DNA of 64,000 bases, from NCBI RefSeq assembly GCF_018531125.1, contig NZ_JAHDSY010000008.1; one strand, written 5' to 3'. Made by a program: the position numbers and the translations under genes. The first letter of the stretch is position 1. The number at the start of each line of letters is the position of its first letter. The notes below the pieces were generated by a model. It made no database searches. It had not been told where the DNA came from and saw only the letters and a program-made list of their open reading frames with translations. Of the stretch, positions 7,717 to 16,985 are shown in pieces. This stretch comes from Canibacter zhuwentaonis. GTDB taxonomy: Bacteria; Actinomycetota; Actinomycetes; Actinomycetales; Microbacteriaceae.

Positions 7717-9672
7717 GTGGCAGACGGCTTTGCTCGCTTCAGTGATCGCAGTGTTATTGCGATGCGTGTTAATGGTGAATTAAAAGACCTTGCTCATCCG
7801 CTCACAGAGCATGACACGGTCGAGCCGGTAACTCTCGATTCTCCTGACGGGCTAGATATTCTGCGGCACAGCGCAGCTCACGTGCTCGCGCAGGCCGTGC
7901 AGAATATTAACCCTGAGGCAAAGCTGGGGATAGGCCCGCCAATTCAAGACGGTTTTTATTACGATTTTGATCCGGCAGAGCCTTTCACTCCTGAATATCT
8001 TAAAGCTATTGCCGTGCAAATGCAGAAAATCATTAAGCAGGGGCAGCGCTTTGTGCGTCGTGTTGTAACAGAAGAGCAGGCGCGTGAAGAGCTTGCAACG
8101 GAGCCCTACAAGCTAGAGCTGATTGGCTTAAAAGGTGGCGGCGACAACGGTGAAAACGTTGAGGTTGGCGGCTCAGAGCTAACCATCTACCAAAATATCG
8201 ACGCTAAAACCGGCGAGGTTTACTGGCAAGATCTCTGCCGTGGCCCGCATCTGCCAAACACGAAGCTTATCGGCAACGGCTGGGCTCTCATGCGTAGTGC
8301 CGCAGCATACTGGCGCGGCAGTGAAAAGAATCCGCAGCTGCAGCGCATCTATGGCACTGCATGGCCAAGCAAAGAGGAATTGCGCACCTATCAGACCAGG
8401 CTTGAGGAGGCTGCAAAGCGCGACCATCGGAAGCTCGGCACGGAGCTGGATTTGTTCAGTTTCCCTGAGGAAATCGGTTCGGGGCTGGCTGTTTTCCACC
8501 CGAAGGGTGGCATTGTACGCAACGAGATGGAAAACTACCTGCGTAAGCAGCTGTTGGCGGCGGGGTACGAGCTGGTAAACACGCCGCACATCACCAAGGG
8601 ACAACTGTTTGAAACCAGCCAGCACCTTAACTGGTATAAAGACGGGATGTTCCCGGCGATGCACCTTGACGCGGTAATCGACGGTGAAAAAGTTGTTAAA
8701 CCGGGGCAAGATTACTATTTAAAACCCATGAACTGCCCTTTCCATAACCTTATCTTTAGGGCGCGCGCGCGCAGCTATCGTGAGCTGCCGCTGCGGCTTG
8801 CGGAATTTGGCACGGTGTACAGGTACGAAAAAAGTGGTACGCTTGCCGGGCTTACAAGGGTGCGCGGTATGACCCAGGATGACGCACATATTTATGTCAC
8901 CGCAGAGCAGGTAAGCGCTGAAATCAAAAGTCAGCTGGAGTTTATTTTTGAAACTCTGCGCGGTTACGGGCTAGCAGATTTCTATCTTGAGCTGTCTACT
9001 CGCGACGCAGAAAAAAGCGTTGGAAGTGACGAACAGTGGCAGACTGCGGAGGCTATGCTGCAGCAAATTGCTGTTGAATCAGGGCTTGAGCTGGTTGCGG
9101 ACCCGGGCGGAGCTGCGTTCTACGGGCCGAAAATCTCGGTGCAGGCGTATGACGCGATCGGGCGCACCTGGCAGCTGAGCACTGTGCAGCTTGATTTTAA
9201 TCAGCCGGAACTGTTTGAGCTTGAGTATGCCGCCGCTGACGGCAGTCGGAAACGCCCGATTATGATCCACCGCGCTCTGCTCGGCTCGATTGAGCGCTTT
9301 TTTGGTATTTTGCTTGAGCATTATGCGGGTGCTTTCCCTGTTTGGTTAGCGCCGACACAGGTTGTTGGAGTTCCGGTTGCGGCAGAGTTTGCGCCCTATC
9401 TTAACGATGTTATTGAGCAGCTGCGCAGCCGGGGTGTACGTGCTGAGCTTGACAACAGCGACGACCGGATGCCGAAGAAGATCCGCACCCACACTAAAGC
9501 TAAGGTGCCTTTCCAGCTTATTGCTGGTGCTGACGATATGGCGGCCGGCGCGGTTAGCTTCCGTTTCCGTGACGGATCTCAGCTAAACGGGCTGCCGGTT
9601 GCTGCTGCTGTGCGGCGTATTCTGGACGCTATTGCGAGCCATGAGCAGGTTAATACGGCGTGGAGCGAGTAG
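7717..9672 (+). CDS. thrS: Threonine--tRNA ligase
   Basis: 651 aa. Domain order: TGS-like N-terminus (about 1-60), the editing domain with HSAAH (HxxxH) and DLCRGPH, then the class II catalytic core. The core has motif 2 (YRYEKSG ... TRVRG), the zinc-site segment MNCPFH and motif 3 (IMIHRALLGSIERF), followed by the anticodon-binding domain. It charges tRNA-Thr and hydrolyses Ser-tRNA-Thr. GTG start, SD AAGGAG at 7705-7710. A TAGAAT -10-like box lies at 7675-7680. It overlaps the HIT gene as in other Actinobacteria. Confidence 0.97.
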   Translation: MADGFARFSDRSVIAMRVNGELKDLAHPLTEHDTVEPVTLDSPDGLDILRHSAAHVLAQAVQNINPEAKLGIGPPIQDGFYYDFDPAEPFTPEYLKAIAVQMQKIIKQGQRFVRRVVTEEQAREELATEPYKLELIGLKGGGDNGENVEVGGSELTIYQNIDAKTGEVYWQDLCRGPHLPNTKLIGNGWALMRSAAAYWRGSEKNPQLQRIYGTAWPSKEELRTYQTRLEEAAKRDHRKLGTELDLFSFPEEIGSGLAVFHPKGGIVRNEMENYLRKQLLAAGYELVNTPHITKGQLFETSQHLNWYKDGMFPAMHLDAVIDGEKVVKPGQDYYLKPMNCPFHNLIFRARARSYRELPLRLAEFGTVYRYEKSGTLAGLTRVRGMTQDDAHIYVTAEQVSAEIKSQLEFIFETLRGYGLADFYLELSTRDAEKSVGSDEQWQTAEAMLQQIAVESGLELVADPGGAAFYGPKISVQAYDAIGRTWQLSTVQLDFNQPELFELEYAAADGSRKRPIMIHRALLGSIERFFGILLEHYAGAFPVWLAPTQVVGVPVAAEFAPYLNDVIEQLRSRGVRAELDNSDDRMPKKIRTHTKAKVPFQLIAGADDMAAGAVSFRFRDGSQLNGLPVAAAVRRILDAIASHEQVNTAWSE

Positions 9673-10346
9673 CAGGTAGCGCGATCAAACCAGGGACGGG
9701 GTTTAGTGCTGAGGCGGCGGGAGTGGCAGCTGAACCGGTGTATCAGCAGGCGGTAAAGTCGGTGTCACAGGTGACTAGGGCAGCGGCAGCAGAGACGCCC
9801 GGGGCGGGGGTTACACCTGAATCCGTGGCGGATTTTGCGGCGGGCGCGCCTGACGGGTTTTCAAGGTTGTGGGTGCCGCATCGCATGGCGTATATTGCTG
9901 ATCACACGCAGGCGGGGGCTGATGACTGTCCGTTTTGCGCCGCGCCGCAGCTTGCCGACGAGCGGGCACTGATTGTGCACCGCGGTGCATACGCCTTTGC
10001 GCTGCTCAACCTGTACCCGTATAACGGCGGGCACCTGCTGGTTTGCCCGTACCGGCACATTGCCGGGTACGACGAGGCTAACCGGGCAGAAACGGCAGAA
10101 ATTGCGACCCTCACACAGCAGGCCATGCGGGTTTTACGGAGTGTCTCAGGGTGTCACGGTTTTAACATCGGAATGAATCAAGGTGAAGTTGCTGGCGCGG
10201 GCGTTGCCGCGCACCTGCACCAGCATATTGTGCCGCGGTGGCGTGGGGATGCTAATTTCCTGCCGATCATTGGTCGTACCAAAGCTTTGCCCGAGCTGTT
10301 AGCGCAAACAAGAGAGAAAATATCTGATGCCTGGTCTAAAATCTAA
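9660..10346 (+). CDS. HIT-family nucleotide hydrolase/phosphorylase (Ap4A phosphorylase type)
   Basis: 228 aa. The HIT core starts near residue 60 (RLWVPHRMAYI). It has CPFC (Cys pair) and the signature HLHQHIVPRW with His185, His187 and His189. It resembles the actinobacterial protein encoded beside thrS, which acts on diadenosine polyphosphates. The first 55 residues are Ala/Gly/Val-rich and poorly conserved in appearance, and the GTG at 9660 has no clear SD, so the true start may be further downstream. It overlaps thrS by 13 bases. In many relatives the next genes are pgsA and pimA; here yebC follows directly. Confidence 0.9.
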   Translation: MERVAGSAIKPGTGFSAEAAGVAAEPVYQQAVKSVSQVTRAAAAETPGAGVTPESVADFAAGAPDGFSRLWVPHRMAYIADHTQAGADDCPFCAAPQLADERALIVHRGAYAFALLNLYPYNGGHLLVCPYRHIAGYDEANRAETAEIATLTQQAMRVLRSVSGCHGFNIGMNQGEVAGAGVAAHLHQHIVPRWRGDANFLPIIGRTKALPELLAQTREKISDAWSKI

Positions 10347-10403
10347 GATGCAAACACTAAAATAGTGGGAAACAGTTTTTGATTTATTAGAACGAGGTGC
10401 ACA

Positions 10404-11168
10404 GTGTCAGGACATTCCAAGTGGGCAACAACAAAACATAAAAAAGCTGCGCTCGACGCAAAACGCGCAAAAGCGTTTGCTAAACTCACGAAAAATATTG
10501 AGGTTGCAGCTCGCGCCGGCGGTGCTGACTTAGAAGGCAACCCGGGGCTTGAGCTGGCGGTGCATAAGGCTAAAAAGCAGTCTGTGCCAAACGATAATAT
10601 TGAGCGTGCTATTAAGCGCGGCGCGGGTCTAGCCGGCGACACAGTTAACTACGAAACTATTATGTACGAGGGCTACGGCCCAAACGGGGTAGCGCTGCTG
10701 ATCGAGTGCCTCACTGACAATCGCAACCGCGCGGCAACAGAGGTGCGCACCGCTGTTAGCCGCAACGGCGGCAATATGGCCGATCCTGGCAGCGTTGCTT
10801 ACAACTTCGCGCGTAAGGGAGTTATTACGGTGCCGCAAGAGGGCACAACAGAAGATGACGTTTTAAACGCGGTGCTTGAGGTCGGTGCAGAGGATGTCTC
10901 ACCAACACCAAACGGTGAGTCCTTTGAGGTTATCACCGAGCCTAACGACGTTGAAGCTGGCAGGCAGGCGCTTATTGCTGCTGGAATTGACTACGACTCC
11001 GCAGAGGTTGAGTTCGTTGCCGGGCTTAAAGTTGAAATCGACGCTGACACCGCGCGCAGAGTGTTTAAACTAATTGACGCGCTAGAAGACAGCGACGATG
11101 TGCAAAACGTGTACTCTAACTTTGATCTAACAGCTGAGGTGCAGGCTGAGCTTGTTGCTGACGAGTAG
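10404..11168 (+). CDS. yebC: YebC/PmpR-family protein
   Basis: 254 aa starting at GTG 10404 with the invariant MSGHSKWATTKHKKA block. An SD-like GAGG lies at 10394-10397. The family was annotated as transcriptional regulators; newer work links members to translation of proline-rich stretches. Cytoplasmic. It sits 24 bases before ruvC, the usual actinobacterial order. Confidence 0.95.
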   Translation: MSGHSKWATTKHKKAALDAKRAKAFAKLTKNIEVAARAGGADLEGNPGLELAVHKAKKQSVPNDNIERAIKRGAGLAGDTVNYETIMYEGYGPNGVALLIECLTDNRNRAATEVRTAVSRNGGNMADPGSVAYNFARKGVITVPQEGTTEDDVLNAVLEVGAEDVSPTPNGESFEVITEPNDVEAGRQALIAAGIDYDSAEVEFVAGLKVEIDADTARRVFKLIDALEDSDDVQNVYSNFDLTAEVQAELVADE

Positions 11169-11192
11169 GTTTACGCGTTTCAAAGCGTCACT

Positions 11193-11819
11193 ATGAGGGT
11201 TGTTTTAGGAATCGATCCGGGGCTTACTCGCTGCGGTGTCGGCTTAATCGAGGTTAAATCCGCACGGCGGCTTGAGTTTTTACACGTTGAGGTGCTGCGC
11301 TCGGCGGTTGAAGATCCGCTAGAGCAACGGTTATTGCAGCTCGGGAGCGCGATTGAACGCCTGCTTGACGGGCTAGAAAAGCCCGCCGATATCGCGATTG
11401 AGCGGGTTTTTGCGCAGGAGAATCTGCCGTCGGTTATGGGTGTTGCGCAGATTTCTGGGATTGTTTTATACGCGGCCGCAAAGCGCGGTATTCCGGTGAA
11501 AATGTACACCCCAAACGAAGTGAAACTGCAGGTCACAGGGTACGGAGCCGCAGAAAAATCGCAAATAATCGCGATGGTTACGAAAATCCTGGGGCTGCAG
11601 ACCCCGCCAAAACCGGCGGACGCGGCGGATGCGCTCGCGCTCGCAATCACGCACGCCTGGTTTTTAGCGCGCGGCGGTGGATCACAGAGCGCAGCAGCTG
11701 GAATAAACCAGAATTTGCGGGTGACTCCGAAACCCGCGAGCGCGCTCACCGCGGCGCAGCGCGCCTGGCGTGAGGCGGAACAAAAAACTGGCCGCCGTAG
11801 GGGTGGTATCCGCCGCTAG
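11193..11819 (+). CDS. ruvC: Crossover junction endodeoxyribonuclease RuvC
   Basis: 208 aa. The RNase H-like fold is recognised by GIDPGLTRCG (catalytic Asp8), the FAQENLPSVMG segment with the second acidic residue, and KPADAADALALAITH with the C-terminal acidic residues. It resolves Holliday junctions. The C-terminus is longer than usual, with a basic tail (KTGRRRGGIRR). No SD is evident, but the start fits the family. ruvA and ruvB, which usually follow, are absent: the next gene is convergent and ends 11 bases away. Confidence 0.95.
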   Translation: MRVVLGIDPGLTRCGVGLIEVKSARRLEFLHVEVLRSAVEDPLEQRLLQLGSAIERLLDGLEKPADIAIERVFAQENLPSVMGVAQISGIVLYAAAKRGIPVKMYTPNEVKLQVTGYGAAEKSQIIAMVTKILGLQTPPKPADAADALALAITHAWFLARGGGSQSAAAGINQNLRVTPKPASALTAAQRAWREAEQKTGRRRGGIRR

Positions 11820-11829
11820 AGCGCCGTAG

Positions 11830-12600
11830 CTATTCTCGCGGGGTTGCGTTTGGCCCCTGCGGGTTAATATCCGGAATTGAGTTAAGCTTAATTGTGTGTG
11901 TGCGAATCGCCTTGATGGTCTCTTCAACCTCGTGGGCTTTGCGACGTCGCTTCCGGTCGAATGCGCGCTGTTCTGGCAGACTCCAGCCGAAGAACATCGC
12001 GAGCAGGCGCAGCGCCGCTGTGACAATCACACAGGTTATGCCCGCGGCTGTGGCATCCGCATTAAAATACGTCATGGTTGCAGTTATTGTGCACCCCACA
12101 ACCGCAGCAATAGCGTAAAACGAGCCAACGTGCATCGCTGCAATGGGCAGGTTCAGGAAAATATCCCGCAGAATGCCACCCCCGACGGCGGCGAAAGTGC
12201 CTATCATAATCGAGGGCACAACCGGCAGCCCGTACGCGAGCGCTTTGGTCGTGCCGATAGCGGCAAACGCCCCGAGCGAGAGCGCGTCAAAAATGTTCAG
12301 AATCGTGTCCACCTTAACCAGCATCCGCTGCAGCAGCATACCCAGCATTCCGGTGGTTATCGCGACCAGCAGATGCACGTTAGAGCTGAAAGCCGCGGGG
12401 GTGATATCGATCATGGTATCGCGCAAAATACCTCCCCCAACCCCGCAGGTGACCGCGATTAGAGCAACCCCGAGCAGGTCGATCCGCTTAAATGTTGCCG
12501 CAAACAGGGCGCCCTGCAGGCTGCCGAGCCCGAGAGCGGCAGACTCCAGGGCGGGGTGAATAGCGAAAATTTCAGTAGAGACCACAATTAATTTTCGCAA
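11830..12600 (-). CDS. UPF0126 / YicG-type (TRIC-like) membrane protein
   Basis: 256 aa, about seven hydrophobic segments arranged as two repeats, each carrying GGGILRD (first GVGGGILRDT, second AVGGGILRDIF), the hallmark of PF03458. Members are related to TRIC cation channels and some were linked to glycine transport. The C-terminal 45 residues are charged and cytoplasmic. TTG start with an excellent SD GGAGG seven bases upstream; a GTG further in is an alternative. It is inserted convergently behind ruvC at the place where ruvA/ruvB are expected. Confidence 0.88.
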   Translation of the reverse strand: MRKLIVVSTEIFAIHPALESAALGLGSLQGALFAATFKRIDLLGVALIAVTCGVGGGILRDTMIDITPAAFSSNVHLLVAITTGMLGMLLQRMLVKVDTILNIFDALSLGAFAAIGTTKALAYGLPVVPSIMIGTFAAVGGGILRDIFLNLPIAAMHVGSFYAIAAVVGCTITATMTYFNADATAAGITCVIVTAALRLLAMFFGWSLPEQRAFDRKRRRKAHEVEETIKAIRTHTIKLNSIPDINPQGPNATPRE

Positions 12601-12643
12601 ATTTTAGCCTCCGCAACAAGCTGGATACAGTAGCCTTGAAAGT

Positions 12644-13351
12644 ATGGCTGTTTTACGGGATTATGGGATTGTTCTGCGCACCCACAAACTCGGCGAATCA
12701 GACCGGATTGTTTCGATGCTCACAATGCGGCACGGTTTGCGGCGGATCGTCGCGCGTGGCGTGCGGAAGACCAGCTCTAAAATCGGGGCGCGGCTGGAAC
12801 CGTTTTCGGTTGTGGATATCCAGTTTTACGAGGGGCGCAGTCTTGACAGCGTAAATCAGGTTGAGACGGTTGCGCTTTACGGTTCTGCAATTAGTGCAAA
12901 TTACGAGAAATACCAGGTCGGGATGGTTATTGCGGAGACGGCCTATCAGATAACCGAGTCGGCCACCGGTGCCGAGCAGTTTCAGCTGCTGGCAGGTGCG
13001 CTGCGGGTGCTTGCGAATGCGCGTTCTGATCCGCAACTGGTGCGAGATAGCTATATGCTGCGTGCCCTCGCTTTTGCGGGATGGCAAATTGAGCTGTTGC
13101 GGTGTGTGAACTGTCAGGAGAATTATTATCAGGCGTTTTTTAGTGCGGCATTGGGCGGCACCGTGTGTCAGGTGTGCAAAACTGAGCCGCTGCCGGTTTT
13201 GAGCGAGAACGCTATAGCGCTACTCGTTGCGCTGTTGCGCGGCGACTGGGACATTGCGTTTGTAAGCTCCTCCCGCGCGAGAAAAGAAGCCAGCGGCACG
13301 GTGAAAGCGTTTGCGCGGTGGCATTTAGAAAGAGCACTAAAATCGTTATAG
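12644..13351 (+). CDS. recO: DNA repair protein RecO
   Basis: 235 aa. OB-fold N-terminus (YGIVLRTHKLGESDRIV), helical C-terminal part and a zinc site of two CxxC pairs (CVNC and CQVC, near residues 152 and 174). RecO anneals ssDNA and loads RecA with RecR. It is followed 31 bases later by uppS as in many Actinobacteria; the leuA gene often found between them is missing. Confidence 0.94.
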   Translation: MAVLRDYGIVLRTHKLGESDRIVSMLTMRHGLRRIVARGVRKTSSKIGARLEPFSVVDIQFYEGRSLDSVNQVETVALYGSAISANYEKYQVGMVIAETAYQITESATGAEQFQLLAGALRVLANARSDPQLVRDSYMLRALAFAGWQIELLRCVNCQENYYQAFFSAALGGTVCQVCKTEPLPVLSENAIALLVALLRGDWDIAFVSSSRARKEASGTVKAFARWHLERALKSL

Positions 13352-13381
13352 CTTTATTTGCCAGCTTAGAATGGGGATTAT

Positions 13382-14164
13382 GTGACATCTGCACAAAAAC
13401 TGTTGTCGCTTGATTGGACGCAGCAAACCCCGCCGAAGTTTGCCGGTGCGTTGCCCGCGCACGTTGCAATCGTTATGGACGGCAACGGGAGGTGGGCGAA
13501 CGAACGCGGGTTAACGCGCGTTGAGGGACACCGGCAGGGGGAGAAAACGCTTTTGGACGTGGTTGCCGGGGCGGTGCAGGCGGGGGTTGAGAATCTTTCG
13601 GTGTACGCGTTTTCAACCGAAAACTGGCGGCGCTCTCCCGAAGAAGTGCGGTTTTTAATGGGTTTTAATCGGCAGGTTTTGCGCTCCAGGCGGGATCAGT
13701 TGCACGCTTGGAACGTGCGCATGAGATGGGCGGGTAGGCGTCCTAAGCTGTGGTCGTCTGTGCTTAAAGAACTGCAGGAGGCGGAGCGGCACACCTGCGC
13801 CAACACGGGATTAACCCTCACAATGTGCATTAATTACGGCGGGCGCAACGAGATTGTGGACGCAACTCGCAAGGTTGCGGCGGAGGTTGCGGCGGGACGG
13901 TTGCACCCGAAACACATTTCTGAGCGCACTCTGGCGCGGCATATGTACGTGCCGGAGTTGCCTGATGTGGATCTTTTTTTGCGCACCTCGGGCGAAATGC
14001 GCACGAGTAATTTTTTAATGTGGCAGTCGCCGTATGCTGAGCTGATGTTCACAGACACTCTCTGGCCCGATTTTACGCGCGAGCATCTGTGGCGTGCGCT
14101 AAGCGCGTACAGCTCGAGAGAGCGTCGTTTCGGGGGCGCTCTTGATGTGCCGCGCAGTTTTTAG
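13382..14164 (+). CDS. uppS: Isoprenyl transferase (undecaprenyl/decaprenyl diphosphate synthase family)
   Basis: 260 aa. Cis-prenyltransferase motifs in order: MDGNGRWA with catalytic Asp33, GHRQG, FSTENWRR, GGRNEIVDA and RTSGEMRTSNFL. It makes the long-chain isoprenyl diphosphate used as lipid carrier for cell wall synthesis. GTG start at 13382; TAGAAT at 13367-13372 is placed so that transcription could begin almost at the start codon. Confidence 0.95.
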   Translation: MTSAQKLLSLDWTQQTPPKFAGALPAHVAIVMDGNGRWANERGLTRVEGHRQGEKTLLDVVAGAVQAGVENLSVYAFSTENWRRSPEEVRFLMGFNRQVLRSRRDQLHAWNVRMRWAGRRPKLWSSVLKELQEAERHTCANTGLTLTMCINYGGRNEIVDATRKVAAEVAAGRLHPKHISERTLARHMYVPELPDVDLFLRTSGEMRTSNFLMWQSPYAELMFTDTLWPDFTREHLWRALSAYSSRERRFGGALDVPRSF

Positions 14165-14347
14165 GGGAGCGGGGGTGTTTGTAGGTTGCTGCGGCTGCTG
14201 GGCGGTGGATTTATTTGTGCTTTGGTGCTGTGCTTTTAGGGACTCGGGGTTATTCGCAGGTTGCTGCGGTTGCTGGGTGCGTAATTTATCCACAATTTAG
14301 CGCCGCTGTGCCCGTGATTTTGCGGGGTGTGGCAAAATATATGTACG
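14165..14347 (+). other. Intergenic region between uppS and dusB
   Basis: G/T-rich with repeated GGTTGCTGCGG(C/T)TGCTGGG segments (about 14182-14203 and 14258-14279). The two copies lie 76 bases apart. No gene was recognised. Confidence 0.4.
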
Positions 14348-15538
14348 ATGAATGAAATTTGTGCCAGACCGTTAAAAATTGGTGAGCTGAGTTTTGATAT
14401 CCCTGTTGAGCTCGCTCCGATGGCCGGCATCACCAACACCGCGTATCGCCGGCTCTGTCGCGAGTACGGCGCAGGGGTTTTTGTGAGCGAGATGATTACG
14501 AGCCGCGCCCTTGTTGAGCGCACGCCCGGCACAATGCGATTAATTCAGTTTCACAGCAGCGAAACTCCCCGGTCACTGCAGCTTTACGGGGTTGATCCGG
14601 TAACTATCGCCAAGGCCTGCAAAATAATTGTGGACGAAGATTTAGCGGATCATATAGACCTTAATTTCGGCTGTCCCGTGCCAAAAGTAACCCGCAGCGG
14701 CGGTGGCGCGGCGTTACCGTGGAAGCAAGATTTATTCGCGTCAATTGTACAAAACGCAGTGAAAGCGGCGGGGCATTTGCCGCTCACAATTAAAATGCGT
14801 AAAGGGATCGACAGCTCACACCTAACCTTTTTAGACGCCGGAAAAATGGCGGTGGATGCGGGAGTTGCCGCAATCGCGTTGCACGCTCGCACGGCGGCTG
14901 AACACTATTCGGGTCAGGCTGACTGGGATGCAATAACAGAGCTTAAAAACTTAGTTAGTGCAATTAGCGATATTCCGGTGCTCGGCAACGGTGATATTTG
15001 GTGCGCGGCAGACGCGCTTAAAATGGTTGGAAAAACTGGCTGTGACGGCGTTGTTGTGGGGCGCGGATGCCTTGGGCGACCGTGGCTGTTTGGTGATTTA
15101 GAAGCCGTTTTTAGAGCCCGGCGTGGTGAAATAACTTTTGAACAGGCAAAACAGGCGATGGCAGCACCCAATTTGGGTGTTGTAATGCAAGCGGTACGCC
15201 GTCACACAGAGCTTTTAATTGAGTTTTTCGGCGGTGACGAAGCTCACGCCTGCCGCGATATTCGCAAGCATATGGCTTGGTATTTCAAGGGTTACGGGGT
15301 TGGCGGTGAGGCGCGGCGCGCGCTTGCCACTGTAACAAGCCTTGCGCACATGGACGATATTTTTGCGACAATGGATGCGCAAATGTCGTATCCGGGAGCG
15401 GGCGCTGAGGGGCAGCGCGGCAGGGCTGGCAGACCAAAAACCCCGAAGTTGCCCGAAGGGTGGCTTGAGTCGCGCAGCTGTGAGAGCGTAGATTTTACTG
15501 AGCTTGCTGACGCCGAAAGAGATGACAGCGGTGGTTGA
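14348..15538 (+). CDS. dusB: tRNA-dihydrouridine synthase (DusB type)
   Basis: 396 aa from ATG 14348. TIM-barrel flavoprotein: APMAGITN (FMN/substrate), LQLYG, HIDLNFGCPVPKVTRSGGGAA with the catalytic Cys, KMRKG, LHARTAAEHYSGQADW, GNGDI and VGRGCLGRPW. It reduces uridine in tRNA D-loops with NADPH. An upstream GTG at 14327 is possible but has no SD. The C-terminal tail beyond the helical domain is low in complexity. It overlaps dgt. Confidence 0.95.
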   Translation: MNEICARPLKIGELSFDIPVELAPMAGITNTAYRRLCREYGAGVFVSEMITSRALVERTPGTMRLIQFHSSETPRSLQLYGVDPVTIAKACKIIVDEDLADHIDLNFGCPVPKVTRSGGGAALPWKQDLFASIVQNAVKAAGHLPLTIKMRKGIDSSHLTFLDAGKMAVDAGVAAIALHARTAAEHYSGQADWDAITELKNLVSAISDIPVLGNGDIWCAADALKMVGKTGCDGVVVGRGCLGRPWLFGDLEAVFRARRGEITFEQAKQAMAAPNLGVVMQAVRRHTELLIEFFGGDEAHACRDIRKHMAWYFKGYGVGGEARRALATVTSLAHMDDIFATMDAQMSYPGAGAEGQRGRAGRPKTPKLPEGWLESRSCESVDFTELADAERDDSGG

Positions 15539-16802
15539 GACGCAGGAGCTGTTGTCAGCACAGGGATATGCGGAAGCGGATTTTGAGCGCTACACTCCAG
15601 AATCGCACGGCACACAGCGCGGCGACTTTGCGCGCGATCGCGCGCGCATTATTCACAGCTACAGCTGGCGCAGACTGGCCGCGAAAACGCAGGTTTTAAG
15701 TCCCATAGCGGGGCTTGATTTTGCGCGTAACAGGCTCACCCACTCTTTGGAGGTTGCGCAGATCGGGCGGGAGTTGGCGGCGAGTTTCGGAGTCAGCTGC
15801 GATCTTGTGGATTCTGCGTGTTTGGCGCATGATCTGGGGCATCCGCCGTTCGGGCACAATGGCGAGGTAGCTCTTAACGCCTGGGCTGACGATGTCGGCG
15901 GTTTTGAGGGCAACGCGCAAACTCTTAGAATTTTAAGCAGGCTCGAAGCGAAAAAATACAGCCCCGCAGGAGATAGCGTGGGGCTTAATTTGACGCGGGC
16001 AACGCTTGATGCCAGTTGCAAATATCCGTGGTCGCGCTCTGGCAGTGTCGATGAGGTGCCGCGCGCAAAGTTTGGCTACTATCTCGATGATAAACCCGTT
16101 TTCGACTGGCTGCGTGAGGGTGCTGTCACCGGCAAAAAGTGTTTTGAGGCTCAGCTGATGGATCTTGCCGACGATATTGCGTATTCTGTGCATGATTTTG
16201 AAGACGCGGTTTTCGGGGAGTATATCGATCCGCTATTGCTAAACTCGCGTGCCGGGCACGAGCAGCTGCTGCAGAGTATTGTTGCTTGGAACGGCGCGGA
16301 TGCTGCGAGCTGTGATGAGGTTGCGGTGGCTTTTGAGCGGTTGGCTGCGCTGCCCGGGTGGTTGCACAGCTGGAGCGGATCGCGGCAGGACGCGGCGCAG
16401 TTAAAGAACCTAACGAGTGATTTAATAGGGCGTTTTGTGAAGGGGGCTGTGGCACAGACGTGTGAGGGATTTGCGCGGCACGATTTTGCCCGGTACGGAG
16501 CTGATGTGCTTGTGCCTGCGGGTGTGCGCGCTGAAGTGGCTGTTTTTAAGGGGCTTGTGGCGGCTTTTGTGATGAATGCGGGCAGGAGCAAGCCCGCCTA
16601 CCAGCAGCAGCGCGATGTGCTTACGGAGCTGCTGCAAAAGCTGTGGCGGGAGCCGGCGCATTTGGAACCGGTTTTTGCAGCGGATTTTGCGACCGCTAAG
16701 AGCGAGCAGGATGCTAAAAGGGCTGTTGTTGATCAGGTCGCAAGCTTGACAGATGCGGGAGCTGTGGCGCTGCACAGCAAGCTTTGCGCGCGCGGAAGTT
16801 AG
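15522..16802 (+). CDS. dgt: Deoxyguanosinetriphosphate triphosphohydrolase-like protein
   Basis: 426 aa from ATG 15522 (an upstream TTG at 15504 is also open). HD-domain metal site: RNRLTHSLEV and CLAHDLGHPPFGHNGE, then a later LMDLADDIAYSVHDFED segment with the last Asp. Family members hydrolyse dNTP to nucleoside and triphosphate. It overlaps dusB by 17 bases and precedes dnaG, the normal actinobacterial order. Confidence 0.93.
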   Translation: MTAVVETQELLSAQGYAEADFERYTPESHGTQRGDFARDRARIIHSYSWRRLAAKTQVLSPIAGLDFARNRLTHSLEVAQIGRELAASFGVSCDLVDSACLAHDLGHPPFGHNGEVALNAWADDVGGFEGNAQTLRILSRLEAKKYSPAGDSVGLNLTRATLDASCKYPWSRSGSVDEVPRAKFGYYLDDKPVFDWLREGAVTGKKCFEAQLMDLADDIAYSVHDFEDAVFGEYIDPLLLNSRAGHEQLLQSIVAWNGADAASCDEVAVAFERLAALPGWLHSWSGSRQDAAQLKNLTSDLIGRFVKGAVAQTCEGFARHDFARYGADVLVPAGVRAEVAVFKGLVAAFVMNAGRSKPAYQQQRDVLTELLQKLWREPAHLEPVFAADFATAKSEQDAKRAVVDQVASLTDAGAVALHSKLCARGS

Positions 16803-16972
16803 CGCAGCTCTGGGGGTTGTTGCGCGCGCGGTGGCGCAGCGTGTGCTGAGCGGTTTTGAGCGCCTGGGTGGCGTTGAGCGGTGCGTTTTGCGACGCAGCA
16901 GGTATCGCGCGGGGCAGGCAGCGTCAACTGGTGTCAGATAGCGCGCAGCTAGCCGCCTTCGCTGATAGCTAG

Positions 16973-16978
16973 TAGAAT
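16973..16978 (+). promoter_or_regulatory. TAGAAT -10 box for dnaG, implying a leaderless start
   Basis: The box ends seven bases before the dnaG ATG at 16986, so transcription would begin at or next to the start codon. No SD is present. No good -35 box is visible. Confidence 0.5.
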
Positions 16979-16985
16979 GTAATTT

